Source: Cohnella panacarvi Gsoil 349 (GTDB lineage: Bacteria; Bacillota; Bacilli; Paenibacillales; Paenibacillaceae). Taken from it: DNA of 64,000 nt. The DNA lies in NCBI RefSeq assembly GCF_000515335.1, contig NZ_KI911563.1:2171603-2235602 (forward strand), written 5' to 3'. How positions within the stretch are numbered: position 1 is the stretch's first letter; each line of letters opens with the position of its first letter. Shown piece after piece: positions 25,671 through 34,840 of this stretch. The position numbers and the translations under genes were made by a program. The notes under the pieces were generated by a model. That model saw nothing but the letters and a program-made list of their open reading frames with translations. It did not search any database and had not been told where the DNA came from.

Positions 25671-27977
25671 TTACTGCTGCCCGCCGAGCGGCAAACGCAC
25701 TTCCACGCTCGTACCGACGCCAAGCTCGCTGCGGAACGTGATCGTCCCCTTATGGTTGGAGATGATCTGCTGGCTGACCATGAGCCCGAGCCCGTTGCCG
25801 GTCGATTTCTTGGTGAAGAACGGCTCGCAGAGGCGATGAAGCTCTTCCGGCGCGATGCCGCAGCCCTCGTCCGTTACTTTTACGGTTAAGCTCTCCCCCT
25901 CCTCATGCAGCAGCTCGATTCGGATCACGCCTCCTCCTTCCATCGCTTCCATCGCGTTTTTCAGAATATTGAGAAGGACCTGCTTCAACTGAATCGGCTC
26001 GCAAATCAGTTGCGGTATCGGCGCCTCGGGGAACGAGGTCCGGAATTGCACGTTGCTCATGTTCGCTTGGGAATCAAGGAGCAGGAGCAGGTCGCTGACG
26101 ATTTCTTTCAGATCGGCGGGTCTGAAGCGGCTGACCTGAGGCTTGGACAAGACGAGAAACTCGCTCACGATGAAGTTGATCCGGTCGAGCTCCGATATCA
26201 TGAGATCGATATGGGCCGAGGACAACGGCTTATGCTTCATAAGCTGGACGAAACCGTGCAGCGTCGTCAGCGGATTGCGGATTTCATGGGCGACGCCCGC
26301 CGCGAGCTGTCCGACGATGCTCAGCTTCTCGGACCGCCGGATAACTTCCTCCGTCTGCTTCCGGGCCGTAATATTCCTTGAGATGGTAGCGATGGAGATG
26401 ATCGCGCCGTGCTGATCGCGGATGCCCGATACGGTCACGCTCAGGTCGATCGGCTGCCCGTCTTTCCCCAGACGGACCGTCTCGTAGTCGGCGACGGGTT
26501 CTCCCCGAAGCACGCGGGCTTCGATGTCCGCGGCTTCCGCTTCGAGACCTTCGGGCACGTTGTCAAGACGTTGCCCCCCGAGGTCGGACGCTTGCCAGCC
26601 GAACATCGCTTCGAACGCTTTGTTCACGGTCAGTACGACGCCTTGCAGGTCGGTGACGTGGATCGCATCGGACGTATTGCCGACGAACGATTCCAAGTAT
26701 TCCTTCATGCTGCGCAGTTCTTCGGCGTGATCCTTGATCTGGTCCGTATACTGCTGCAGATTGCCGGACATCAGGTTAACTCGCGAAGCGAGCATCCCGA
26801 GCTCGTCCTTGCTCTTCACGACGACGGTCGATCCGAACTTGCCCGCGGAGATCTCGTTCACTTTATGCACGATTCGGTTCAGCGTCTGCACGAGGAAGCC
26901 CGACACAATATAGCTGGCGATCAACGTCCCGACGATGAGCACGAGCGAGATCGAAGAATGAACCGTCAACTGCCTGCGGAGAGCGTCATCGATGCTGCTG
27001 CGATCGAAGCTGACGCTGACGACGTAAGTTTTGTCTCGATGGATCGGCAGAAAGCTCTTCATGATCTTTTTCTTCGTCGTTTTGCCGTCCGGCCCTGTCA
27101 TCGTCACCGTCTCGTTCGACGACACGAGCGAGCCTTGCTCGATCGAATTCATGACGTTCAAGACGTCGTTCGCTTCGCTCTTCAGCTCGTAGGTTCCGAA
27201 CGGGACCGGCCGAACGTCGAGGTTCTGGATCAACTGGCCCTGCTTTCTTTTCCAAATAATCGGCTTGCCGAAAAACTCCGGATCAATGCCGGTAATTTCG
27301 AGGATGTCCGGATTGCTGCTCAGAATCGTCCTGATGACGGCGTTCGTGCCGCTTTTCTCTTCGAAACCAAGCACGGAAGTGCCGTTCACGAACGGATTGA
27401 TGATGTAATCCGTCGTTCCGTCGTAATAGTTGCCCCACTTGTATATCCTGGACGGATCGGACGACGCGAAGTTGATCGGACCCGACCAGAAATGCTGCGA
27501 GCGTTCGCCTTCCGTCACAGTGAGCACGTTACGGCGATCGAACAGCTCATTGAATGCGGTAAACCAATAGCTCCACGACCTGGAGCTCATGCCGATTTCC
27601 TCGGGGCTGGACGACTTCCGGACGACGACGTCGCCGTCTCGGAGCCTTTGCCATAGCGTTATGCCCTCGACTCCGAGCTCCTCGCTGAGCTGGACGAGCT
27701 GTTCGTTCGTTACGTTATCGGCGCGGGGATCGAGCTTCTGCATCGCGGCGATCGCGACCAATCTGATTTTCTCCGCCATGCTGTCCTCCATGTGTTGGCG
27801 GAACTCTTGCGAGGACTGCACGGAAGCGCTGATCTGCGACGCGATATCGAGCATTTGCTGGCGTGCGTTCTCCTGCATGTCGCGTTTCGTGGAGTAATAA
27901 TAGGCCGATATGTTCAAGGAAAGCACGATCGTGACGACGAGCGTAATGAGCAGCGCGAGTTTGGTGCGTATAGACAC
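25671..27977 (-). CDS. Sporulation-type sensor histidine kinase (HAMP-PAS-HisKA-HATPase)
   Basis: A 768-residue membrane kinase. TM1 is about 7-28, an extracytoplasmic sensor (probably Cache-like) about 30-335, TM2 about 338-362, then HAMP to about 415, a PAS domain about 430-545, and the HisKA phosphoacceptor His564 in AHEIRNPLTT; the N-box LKNAMEAM is near 672 and G1/G2 boxes DEGCGIAPEE and GNGLGL follow. This layout, with H-box of the KinA/KinE type and no adjacent response regulator, suggests it feeds Spo0F in the sporulation phosphorelay. The signal is unknown. It lies divergent to the Ytr-like operon. Confidence 0.92.
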   Translation of the reverse strand: MSIRTKLALLITLVVTIVLSLNISAYYYSTKRDMQENARQQMLDIASQISASVQSSQEFRQHMEDSMAEKIRLVAIAAMQKLDPRADNVTNEQLVQLSEELGVEGITLWQRLRDGDVVVRKSSSPEEIGMSSRSWSYWFTAFNELFDRRNVLTVTEGERSQHFWSGPINFASSDPSRIYKWGNYYDGTTDYIINPFVNGTSVLGFEEKSGTNAVIRTILSSNPDILEITGIDPEFFGKPIIWKRKQGQLIQNLDVRPVPFGTYELKSEANDVLNVMNSIEQGSLVSSNETVTMTGPDGKTTKKKIMKSFLPIHRDKTYVVSVSFDRSSIDDALRRQLTVHSSISLVLIVGTLIASYIVSGFLVQTLNRIVHKVNEISAGKFGSTVVVKSKDELGMLASRVNLMSGNLQQYTDQIKDHAEELRSMKEYLESFVGNTSDAIHVTDLQGVVLTVNKAFEAMFGWQASDLGGQRLDNVPEGLEAEAADIEARVLRGEPVADYETVRLGKDGQPIDLSVTVSGIRDQHGAIISIATISRNITARKQTEEVIRRSEKLSIVGQLAAGVAHEIRNPLTTLHGFVQLMKHKPLSSAHIDLMISELDRINFIVSEFLVLSKPQVSRFRPADLKEIVSDLLLLLDSQANMSNVQFRTSFPEAPIPQLICEPIQLKQVLLNILKNAMEAMEGGGVIRIELLHEEGESLTVKVTDEGCGIAPEELHRLCEPFFTKKSTGNGLGLMVSQQIISNHKGTITFRSELGVGTSVEVRLPLGGQQ

Positions 27978-28095
27978 GATGATTGCCTCCTGATAGGTAA
28001 GTGACGCCGAAACACGGTTGCCTTTTTATATTCGAAACAATTCGACAAATCCCTTGCTGTCACCTCTCTCTAACTGTACACGCGGAACAAATAGA

Positions 28096-28124
28096 TTGAC
28101 AACGGATGAAAATAGAAATAATGT
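28096..28124 (+). promoter_or_regulatory. Putative sigma-A promoter of the Ytr-like operon
   Basis: TTGACA at 28096-28101 with TAATGT at 28119-28124, 17-bp spacing. Downstream, GTGCACTAGTCAAATAGTGTAC at about 28130-28152 contains an imperfect dyad (AGTGTAC-like half sites), a candidate operator for the GntR/YtrA repressor encoded next. Confidence 0.65.
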
Positions 28125-28180
28125 TTATGGTGCACTAGTCAAATAGTGTACTGGTTCGCGGTCGAGAAGGAGGATCGTAC

Positions 28181-28552
28181 GTGCAGCTGAACTTCGACAG
28201 TCCCAAACCGATCTATCAGCAGATGGTCGACGAGGTCAAAAAGGCGCTCGCCAGAGGCGAGCTTTCGCCCGGCGACAAAATTCCTTCGCACAAGGAGAGG
28301 GCGCAAATGTCCCAAGTAAATCCGAATACGGTGCAGCGCGCGTACCAAGAGATGGAGCGCGAAGGGTTGACCGAGACGCTCCGCGGCCAAGGTACGTTCA
28401 TCCGGAACGATCCGGCGCTGCTGCAGAATATCCGAACGGAAATGGCTCAAGCCGCGATTCGGCAATTTATCGAGGAGATGCGCGAGCTCGGCATAGCGCC
28501 GGACGAAACCGAACGTCTGTTGCGCGGACAGCTATACAAGGAGGAGGGATAG
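28181..28552 (+). CDS. GntR-family repressor, YtrA subfamily
   Basis: A 123-residue regulator with an N-terminal winged helix (PIYQQMVDEVKKALARGELSPGDKIPSHKERAQMSQVNPNTVQRAYQEMEREG) and the short C-terminal helix pair of the YtrA group, which lacks a large effector domain. GTG start with GAAGGAGG seven bases upstream. YtrA-type genes sit first in operons of antibiotic-responsive ABC exporters and repress them; the same arrangement holds here. The stop is two bases before the ATPase start. Confidence 0.92.
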   Translation: MQLNFDSPKPIYQQMVDEVKKALARGELSPGDKIPSHKERAQMSQVNPNTVQRAYQEMEREGLTETLRGQGTFIRNDPALLQNIRTEMAQAAIRQFIEEMRELGIAPDETERLLRGQLYKEEG

Positions 28553-28554
28553 AC

Positions 28555-29277
28555 ATGACCGGCGTTACGGAACATACGCAACCGAACGTAATCGAGATGA
28601 CGGGAGTACATAAACGGTATTTGCTGAAGCACGCCCTCCAAGGCATCGATCTTCGGATTAAGCAAGGCACCATCGTCGGCCTGCTCGGCCCGAACGGCAG
28701 CGGCAAGTCGACGCTGCTTAAGATGCTCGCGGGACTCATCTACCCGAGCTCCGGCCTGATCCGCGTGAACGGACGCGAGCCCGACGTGCGCAACAAGGCG
28801 CACATCGCGTACCTACCCGAGATCGATCATCTCTATAACTGGATGACGGTCAAGGAAACCTTGAGCTTCATCGCTTCGTTCTATCGCGACTGGGAGGCGG
28901 ACAAAGCCGCGCAAATGCTGGACGCGATGAACTTGGACCCGAAACAGAAGGTACGCAATCTCTCCAAGGGCATGCGCGCCAGACTGAAGCTGATCGCGGC
29001 GCTCGCGCGCAACGTGCCGCTCGTGCTGCTCGACGAGCCGTTCTCGGGCATCGATCCGTCGTCGCGCTCCGCGATCATCCGCTTGATCATCCGCGAGTTT
29101 CGGACGGACGAGCAGACGATCGTGCTCTCGACCCACTCCGTGAAAGATTCGGAGCCGATGCTGGACGACGTAATCTTCCTGCGGGACGGACGCGTGCACA
29201 TCCACGACACGGCGGAAAATTTGCGGATGGAATACGGCTGTTCGCTCGAGAACTTATGGGAGAAGGTGTACGCGTAG
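28555..29277 (+). CDS. ABC transporter ATP-binding protein (Ytr-like)
   Basis: A 240-residue ABC-2-type nucleotide-binding subunit: Walker A GPNGSGKST near 43-51, signature LSKGMRARLKL near 138, Walker B VLLDEPFSGIDPS near 159, and switch His in VLSTHSVKDSE. It energises export or an envelope-related function with the following permease; AAGGAGGAGGGATAG gives a strong RBS. Second gene of the six-gene operon and translationally close-coupled to both neighbours. Confidence 0.93.
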   Translation: MTGVTEHTQPNVIEMTGVHKRYLLKHALQGIDLRIKQGTIVGLLGPNGSGKSTLLKMLAGLIYPSSGLIRVNGREPDVRNKAHIAYLPEIDHLYNWMTVKETLSFIASFYRDWEADKAAQMLDAMNLDPKQKVRNLSKGMRARLKLIAALARNVPLVLLDEPFSGIDPSSRSAIIRLIIREFRTDEQTIVLSTHSVKDSEPMLDDVIFLRDGRVHIHDTAENLRMEYGCSLENLWEKVYA

Positions 29278-30021
29278 ATGGCGTTTCGCAAATTGTTCCT
29301 GAAAGAGGTGCGCGCCTCGTTGCCGCTGTACGGCGTATTCTGCGCGGCCGTTCTTCTGCTGCACTTGCTCTTCCTGTACAAGAGAGACGATTGGAACCCG
29401 GATTACGTCCCATCGATCGCCTTGTTCCTCCCTTACCTGTTCGCGGGAGCGCTCGCGGTCGGTATGGGATATTACCAGCTTCATGCCGAGTGGAGGTCGA
29501 ACTCGGTTTATCTATTGCTGTCTCTGCCCGTTCGCGGGTGGAAGGTGTTGACGGCGAAGCTGGCAGCCTCGCTTGCTCTGCTCGTGGCGACGGGCATATG
29601 GATCGCCGGCAGCTTCGCGGCGACGCTGCTTCCGTCGCAATGGCAGGAGCTCAACGAGTACGATCAAGCCGCAGATGCTTTCCCCGCGCTCTTCAACTTG
29701 GCGGCGCACATGCTATGGATGTATTTGTTCTTCGTCACGCTGTTCGTCATCGTCGTCCAATTCGCGTTCCTGTGCGGACAATTGGTCGCCAGATTCAAGT
29801 GGCTCGTGGTGTTCGTCTCCTTCTTCGCGGCGCTATGGCTGATCATGCGGTTCAATCCGTTGCTGTCCGACGCGTTGCAATGGGCGCCCGAGCTCATTGT
29901 CGGAGGAAACGAGCTTGACAAGGTGTACTTCAATTCGGGACCGTTCATCGGTCTCGCATTGCTCGGCGCGGCGCTGACGTGGCTGAACGGTTATATCTTC
30001 GAGAAGGAGGTGGAGGTGTGA
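29278..30021 (+). CDS. ABC-2 family permease
   Basis: A 247-residue integral membrane protein with about six hydrophobic segments (for example 15-33, 42-66, 84-112, 135-165, 175-195, 212-238). The ATG follows the ATPase stop without a gap. Together with the preceding ATPase it would form one complete exporter; half size is normal for ABC-2 permeases. No substrate-specific motif is visible. Confidence 0.82.
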   Translation: MAFRKLFLKEVRASLPLYGVFCAAVLLLHLLFLYKRDDWNPDYVPSIALFLPYLFAGALAVGMGYYQLHAEWRSNSVYLLLSLPVRGWKVLTAKLAASLALLVATGIWIAGSFAATLLPSQWQELNEYDQAADAFPALFNLAAHMLWMYLFFVTLFVIVVQFAFLCGQLVARFKWLVVFVSFFAALWLIMRFNPLLSDALQWAPELIVGGNELDKVYFNSGPFIGLALLGAALTWLNGYIFEKEVEV

Positions 30022-31103
30022 GCCGCATGTTTCGCAAGCGAAGAATGCTTCTCCTCCTCTCCGTCGCGGCGCTGTTCTGCCTAATGATCGCCGACTTTTG
30101 GACGAATAAAGCGGAGTCGTTCGAGCGATTCGGGAAGCCGTTCGTGAACGAGCGGAAGACGGACGCGTACGATGCTTCGCGGCGCGAGTCTGTCGCTACG
30201 GCGGAGAAGGAATTGACCATCCCTCGTGAAGACCTCGCGGGAGTGTCATTGTCCAGCGTCGTAGAGGGCCGGATCTCGGTCAATCGTTCGGAGGACGCCA
30301 TGGTCCGTTTACGCTATACGATTACCGCGACCGCTCGGGATGCGGATCTCGCCAATCGCAAGCGCGACGCCGTCCAGATCGATCAAGTCGCCCGGGACGG
30401 TCGCCTCGCGCTGAAGGCATCCGTGGACGGCAAACGCGTCGATTGGAACGACGACACGACCATCGACTACGTATTGCTCGTGCCGGACGGCATGAACGTA
30501 CGGGTCGAAAGCGAGAACGCGACGGTACGTATCGAAGGAACGGTCGGAGACGCGACAGCCACGGCGATCGGCGAATTGCTCGAAGTCGTCGACGTCCAAG
30601 GCAACGTTACCGCGACCTCGGACTACGGGAACATCTACCTGTCCGGTATAACGGGCGATATCGAGCTGATCAATCGCTCCGCTGACGCAAACTTGATCGA
30701 CATTCGAGGCAACGTCGCGATCGACAATCATTCGGGTCGTAACTTCCTTAGAAGCATCGCCGGCAAAGTAAGCGGAGAAACCAAAGGCGGACCTGTCTAC
30801 ATGTGGAATGTCGACGGGGCCGTCGAGCTGAGGAGCCGCAACGGCGATCTCCAGCTGGAAGACGTTCGCGGGGATATCCGGGTCACCGCCGACAACGGGA
30901 AGACGAGCGTGATTCTGCCCGCCGATTCGGGATACAGGCTGAACGCGGCAACCGCCGGCGGACGCTTCCGGACAACGCTGCCGTTCCCGGTCGAGAGCGA
31001 GCGCAAAGGCGATTACTCGCTGCGGGGAACCGTCGGCGACGGAAAGTGGCAAGTCGACGTAACTTCGGAAGACGGCAACATCGTCATCTATGCCGAAGAA
31101 TAA
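30018..31103 (+). CDS. DUF4097 family membrane-anchored beta-repeat protein
   Basis: A 361-residue protein with an N-terminal anchor (RKRRMLLLLSVAALFCLMIADFW, about 5-28). The GTG at 30018 is favoured: AAGGAGG lies seven bases upstream and the GTGA overlaps the permease stop; ATG 30027 is possible. Residues 170-350 form repeating short strands (SENATVRIEGTVGDATATAIGELLEVVDVQGNVTATSDYGNIYLSG) with the S/T-x-N/D-G-x-I/L-x-L pattern of the DUF4097 right-handed beta helix. It is flanked by two ABC exporters and probably sits outside the membrane as part of an antibiotic-stress or envelope-sensing system. Confidence 0.85.
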   Translation: MSRMFRKRRMLLLLSVAALFCLMIADFWTNKAESFERFGKPFVNERKTDAYDASRRESVATAEKELTIPREDLAGVSLSSVVEGRISVNRSEDAMVRLRYTITATARDADLANRKRDAVQIDQVARDGRLALKASVDGKRVDWNDDTTIDYVLLVPDGMNVRVESENATVRIEGTVGDATATAIGELLEVVDVQGNVTATSDYGNIYLSGITGDIELINRSADANLIDIRGNVAIDNHSGRNFLRSIAGKVSGETKGGPVYMWNVDGAVELRSRNGDLQLEDVRGDIRVTADNGKTSVILPADSGYRLNAATAGGRFRTTLPFPVESERKGDYSLRGTVGDGKWQVDVTSEDGNIVIYAEE

Positions 31104-31121
31104 TAACGGGAGGGCACAACC

Positions 31122-32051
31122 ATGAGTCAAGAAGCAGTCGTAAGCTTACGCAACGTCACGAAGCGGATCGGCAAGACGACGATCATCGATCATTTGACGT
31201 TCGACGTACCTAAAGGGGAAATATTCGGCTTCCTGGGACCGAACGGCGCCGGGAAAACGACGACGATCCGCATGATGGTCGGCCTGATGAAGATTACGCA
31301 AGGCGAAATTCTCATTAAAGGCAAAAGCATCAAGTCCGAATTCGAGCAAGCGATCAGCCATGTCGGCGCGATCGTGGAAAATCCCGAAATGTACAAATAC
31401 CTCAGCGGGTACCGCAACTTGGTCCACTACGCCCGCATGGTGCCGGGCGTCACCAAAGCGCGGATCGACGAAGTCGTTAAGCTTGTTAAGCTGGAGGACC
31501 GCATCCACGATAAGGTGAAGAAATATTCGCTCGGCATGCGCCAGCGGCTCGGCGTCGCCCAAGCGATGCTGCATAAACCGTCGCTGCTCATTCTCGACGA
31601 ACCGACGAACGGTCTCGATCCGGCGGGCATTCGCGAGCTCCGCGATTACTTGCGGCATCTCACCCGCGAGGAAGGGATCACCGTCATCGTATCGAGCCAT
31701 CTGCTGTCCGAGATGGAGCTGATGTGCGACCGGATCGCGATTCTGCAGCGCGGCAAGCTCATCGACGTGAAAGGCGTCGAAGAGTTCGTCGGCGGCAACG
31801 ACCAAGCGCAGACGTACTTGATCGAAGCTTCGGCGGACGCCCTCGCGGTCGCGGACATCCGCGCGATGAACGGCGTCGAAGACGCGAAGGCGGTTTCGGA
31901 GGGAATCGAAGTCGTGACGGGCCGCGACCGGATACCGGAAATTTTGGCTTACTTGATCAAGAACGACGTCGACGTGTACGGCGCCCGCGCGGTGCGGCAG
32001 TCGCTCGAGGATCGTTTCTTGGAAATGACGGGAGGCGAAGGCATTGGTTAA
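31122..32051 (+). CDS. ABC transporter ATP-binding protein (BcrA type)
   Basis: A 309-residue ATPase with Walker A GPNGAGKTT near 39-47, signature YSLGMRQRLGVAQAM near 133, Walker B LLILDEPTNGLDPAG near 153 and a C-terminal extension of about 85 residues typical of the BcrA/bacitracin-resistance group. GGGAGGGC precedes the ATG. It partners the following permease, giving a second exporter in the same operon. The group commonly moves or protects against peptide antibiotics; the substrate here is inferred only from family and operon. Confidence 0.92.
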   Translation: MSQEAVVSLRNVTKRIGKTTIIDHLTFDVPKGEIFGFLGPNGAGKTTTIRMMVGLMKITQGEILIKGKSIKSEFEQAISHVGAIVENPEMYKYLSGYRNLVHYARMVPGVTKARIDEVVKLVKLEDRIHDKVKKYSLGMRQRLGVAQAMLHKPSLLILDEPTNGLDPAGIRELRDYLRHLTREEGITVIVSSHLLSEMELMCDRIAILQRGKLIDVKGVEEFVGGNDQAQTYLIEASADALAVADIRAMNGVEDAKAVSEGIEVVTGRDRIPEILAYLIKNDVDVYGARAVRQSLEDRFLEMTGGEGIG

Positions 32052-32988
32052 TCTCATCGCGAACGAGAATATGAAAGTGTATCGTCGTTACCGCACATGG
32101 GTGATGATCGGCGGCATGATCGCCATCGTGATCATCGCCAGTATTTTCGACTGGTATTACGACCGCAAGGACCTGACGGAGACGACGTGGCAGACGGAGG
32201 TTACTGCGGATGTCGCGCATTACGAGAAAATGCTCGCGGACCCGAACATGGGCGAGGACAGTAAGGACTGGGCCCGGGACGAGCTCGCGATCAGTAAGTA
32301 TCGGCTCGCGCACGACATCGCTCCGGAAGACGGAACGATGTGGAGCGGCATTAACGGCGCTGCGGATCTCATCGTTCTGATCACGTTGTTCACAGTCATT
32401 ATCGCGGGGGACAGCTTGGCCGGCGAATTCTCGACCGGCACGATCAAGCTGCTGCTCATCCGGCCGGCCAACCGCTTGAAGATACTCATAGCCAAATACG
32501 CTTCCATGATCATGTTCGGCCTGCTGCTGCTCATTATTCTTTTCTTAATATCGCTGCTCGTGAACGGTATCCTCTACCAATTCGATTCCACCGGGCTTCC
32601 TTACTTGACCGTCGACTCGCACGGAATCGTTAAGGAGCACAACATGTTCGGCCATCTATGGCAGACGTATCTTCTGAACGGCGTATCCACGATTATGTTC
32701 GTGACGCTGGCGTTCATGATTTCGTCCGCGTTCCGCAGCAGCGCGATGGCGATCGGTTTCTCGATCTTCCTGCTGTTCGCGGGCGTGCTCATGCTGGAGA
32801 TTTTCCACCCGTACGAATGGAGCAAGTACTTGCTGTTTGCAAATATAGACTTGTCGCAGTATCTGGATGGTCAGCCTTACCAAGAAGGGATGACGCTCGG
32901 CTTCTCCATCGCGGTGCTGGCCGGCTATTATATCGTGTTCAACCTGGTTGCTTGGCTGGCGTTCACGAAGCGGGACGTGGCCGCGTAA
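32044..32988 (+). CDS. ABC-2 family permease (BcrB-like)
   Basis: A 314-residue membrane protein starting at TTG 32044, with GGAGG in the end of the ATPase gene; the two genes overlap by 8 bases. It has a first TM at 21-39, a large extracytoplasmic stretch of about 70 residues, then TMs near 110-135, 155-180, 210-240, 245-265 and 285-308. Last gene of the operon, followed by a good hairpin. With the BcrA-like ATPase it makes an exporter. Confidence 0.85.
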   Translation: MVNLIANENMKVYRRYRTWVMIGGMIAIVIIASIFDWYYDRKDLTETTWQTEVTADVAHYEKMLADPNMGEDSKDWARDELAISKYRLAHDIAPEDGTMWSGINGAADLIVLITLFTVIIAGDSLAGEFSTGTIKLLLIRPANRLKILIAKYASMIMFGLLLLIILFLISLLVNGILYQFDSTGLPYLTVDSHGIVKEHNMFGHLWQTYLLNGVSTIMFVTLAFMISSAFRSSAMAIGFSIFLLFAGVLMLEIFHPYEWSKYLLFANIDLSQYLDGQPYQEGMTLGFSIAVLAGYYIVFNLVAWLAFTKRDVAA

Positions 32989-32996
32989 ACTATAAT

Positions 32997-33040
32997 CGCC
33001 CTCCGCTTGGCCTTGCAGGCCAGGCGGAGGGCGATTGCTT
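32997..33040 (+). terminator. Terminator of the Ytr-like operon
   Basis: CGCCCTCCGC ... GCGGAGGGCG with an inner TTGGCC/GGCCAG continuation gives a stem of 14-16 bp just after the last permease stop; the U-rich part (ATTGCTT) is weak. Confidence 0.75.
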
Positions 33041-33086
33041 ATGGCGGTGGCAACGACGGTGGTTGCAATGGCGGTGGCGGCAGCAA

Positions 33087-33272
33087 AATAATAACCATTA
33101 GCAGTTATTGTCGAGTCCAGCGTAGGTTAGGTGACGAATAACAACCATTTACAGCTATTTTGGCGAAAGTGACTTCAATCGAACGATATTTACAGATATA
33201 ACTATCCATTTGTTATTATTTCTTCGATATGAGCAAAAGCGCAAAAAGTAACTATCGATTCGTTGTTATTTT
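33087..33272. repeat. Four-unit palindromic repeat cluster (family R1, copy 1)
   Basis: Four imperfect palindromes of about 24 bp lie at 33087, 33137, 33198 and 33247: two read AATAA(C/T)AACCATT..CAG(T/C)TATT and two the opposite way, TAACTATC(C/G)ATT..GTTATT. The intervals are 50, 61 and 49 bp. A second cluster at 39904-40088 repeats the same order and spacing. The segments between units are not conserved. No gene is seen in 33041-33301. Confidence 0.8.
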
Positions 33273-33301
33273 CAGCATAGCATGGAGGATCGAGATCTTC
33301 T

Positions 33302-33571
33302 TCACCGATCGGGCGGCGTCCATAACCGTTCTACTTGCACGAATCGCTCGCCATCGAATTCCAGCTTGTAGATATCGGGCTTCGACGTCTGTGCCCAGAA
33401 CTCATAACCATGGCTCCCGTCAAAATAGTTCAGTATGATCGTCATGATGTTCCCGTGCGTTCCGATCGCGATCTTCTTGCCTGCGAATTCAGCGAGCAGT
33501 TGTTTGATCCGAGGGATGGCCCTGTCCTGAGCATGCCTAGTCGTCTCCCCTTCTCGACAATGTTGCTCTAT
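33302..33571 (-). pseudogene. C-terminal remnant of a histidine phosphatase
   Basis: On the minus strand the segment translates as REGETTRHAQDRAIPRIKQL, then IAIGTHGNIMTIILNYF and about 40 more residues with SKPDIYKLEFDG, ending in TGA at 33302-33304. It contains the second catalytic-His motif GTHGN but no RHG half or start codon. It begins immediately after, and in the same frame as, the TGA stop of the upstream GNAT gene, so the junction was probably made by deletion. It is related to the remnant at 23674-23880. Confidence 0.75.
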
Positions 33572-34075
33572 TCACAGAGGTAACGCCATCAGAGTCTCAT
33601 CATAGTATCGGTCATTAAACTTTAATGCGTGGCGTTCTGTTCCGTATATCTCAAAGCCTACTGATTGATAAAGCTTCTTGGCCTGTTCGTTATTCGATAC
33701 AACAGTCAAATTCACTTGTTCGAGACCATCCATATCTCTGGCAATCTTGATTAGTTCGTTCATTAGCGCCTTTCCTGCTCCTTGCTCTCTTCGTTCCTGG
33801 GTCACGTACATTCCGAATACGCTGGCTTTATGGGCGGTCTTCACTCCGCTTTCACGGACAAGGGTTACCATTCCTATTAAAGCTCCATCTTTGTCGAATG
33901 CCCCTAAAACAAATTTGTCCTTGCTCGGCTTTATACGGTCGATAATAAATTCCACGGTAAATCGACTTTCTCTCTCATAAGTCGAACCGAAAGCTTCGGG
34001 ATTCGCCAGCAGTGCACACAATCGTAGTTCCTGATATTGCCTGGCATCCGATTCATCCAATATTCTTATATTCAC
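33572..34075 (-). CDS. GNAT-family N-acetyltransferase
   Basis: A 167-residue acetyltransferase starting at GTG 34075, which has GGAGG seven bases upstream; an ATG eight codons earlier lacks a site. The acetyl-CoA motif is FGMYVTQERREQGAGKALM (R/Q-x-x-G-x-G/A), followed by the LTVVSNNEQAKKLYQSVGF segment. It would acetylate a small amine or protein N-terminus. The region is AT-richer than the chromosome around it. A phosphatase fragment follows in frame after its TGA. Confidence 0.87.
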   Translation of the reverse strand: MNIRILDESDARQYQELRLCALLANPEAFGSTYERESRFTVEFIIDRIKPSKDKFVLGAFDKDGALIGMVTLVRESGVKTAHKASVFGMYVTQERREQGAGKALMNELIKIARDMDGLEQVNLTVVSNNEQAKKLYQSVGFEIYGTERHALKFNDRYYDETLMALPL

Positions 34076-34129
34076 AAGATCGCCTCCAATCAATGACAAG
34101 CGTTACTTCCATCCGCCCGCCGGGGCGGT

Positions 34130-34840
34130 TCAAATCCCACTGTTTCTATACGCCTCGCTAACATATTTGGCGCAAAACAATTCATAGTCATCCATATTGC
34201 CCGGATCACATACTGCGGTTGGCGTTTTATCCTTATTGAGCAACAAATGAAACCTTTCATTGGTTGCATCTAATTTATTGTGATAATAAATCGTTATGCT
34301 AATCTGCACATCGGCTTCTGGCACAATATGAATAACCTTATCTATCTCTTCGATTGTCAATTTCCGATCGTTTGATTTGGTTAAATAGACTCTCTTATCT
34401 CTATAATAAAGTGATTCGAAGTTACTCTTGGCCCTATCAAAATCTAGACCTGATGAGCTCAGTTTCTCTTCGAATTGTTTTTGCAGAGCAGTAATATATT
34501 TATCTTCATGATGTTTGGCGTAATATTGACGATAGGAATCATTAATATGATTAACAAGCTTTATGGCCGGTATGGCTAAAATAGTTGAAACTAGAATTAT
34601 GCCAAGTATATGCGGAATATATCGATACGAATCGTAAATTATTTTTCCTAACCATAGAAAAAGGATCATTCCTATTACAGCTATTACCACTGCCATAACA
34701 GCAAGTAGTTTATTTCCATTACCAAAAGGAAAGCTATCCCCGAAGTTGAATGCAAACACTATAAAGACGTAGAAACAACCAAATCCAACTGGAATTGCTG
34801 AAAGTAGGTATAGTATTTTATAAATTTTCTCTCTGCTAAT
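34130..34840 (-). CDS. Membrane protein of unknown function, possible ATT start
   Basis: From the first common start codon (GTG 34759) the protein is 209 residues with two hydrophobic helices. However the frame continues upstream for 27 codons with a third clear membrane helix (KIYKILYLLSAIPVGFGCFY), preceded by an in-frame TGA. The only initiation-like signal there is GGGAGG at 34850-34855 placed nine bases before ATT 34838-34840, giving 236 residues. Non-canonical ATT initiation or a lost start codon are both possible. The C-terminal half is a soluble domain of about 140 residues with no family recognised. AT-rich, likely acquired. Confidence 0.6.
   Translation of the reverse strand: MSREKIYKILYLLSAIPVGFGCFYVFIVFAFNFGDSFPFGNGNKLLAVMAVVIAVIGMILFLWLGKIIYDSYRYIPHILGIILVSTILAIPAIKLVNHINDSYRQYYAKHHEDKYITALQKQFEEKLSSSGLDFDRAKSNFESLYYRDKRVYLTKSNDRKLTIEEIDKVIHIVPEADVQISITIYYHNKLDATNERFHLLLNKDKTPTAVCDPGNMDDYELFCAKYVSEAYRNSGI

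Noticed and set aside
26409..27656. A 415-codon frame opposite the histidine kinase
   Set aside because: Antisense shadow; no domain, no promoter or RBS, and the kinase on the other strand has full motif support.
33087..33272. CRISPR-like look of repeated 24-bp units with regular gaps
   Set aside because: Units are palindromic, alternate in orientation, differ from each other, and the gaps differ (about 25-37 bp); no cas genes are near.
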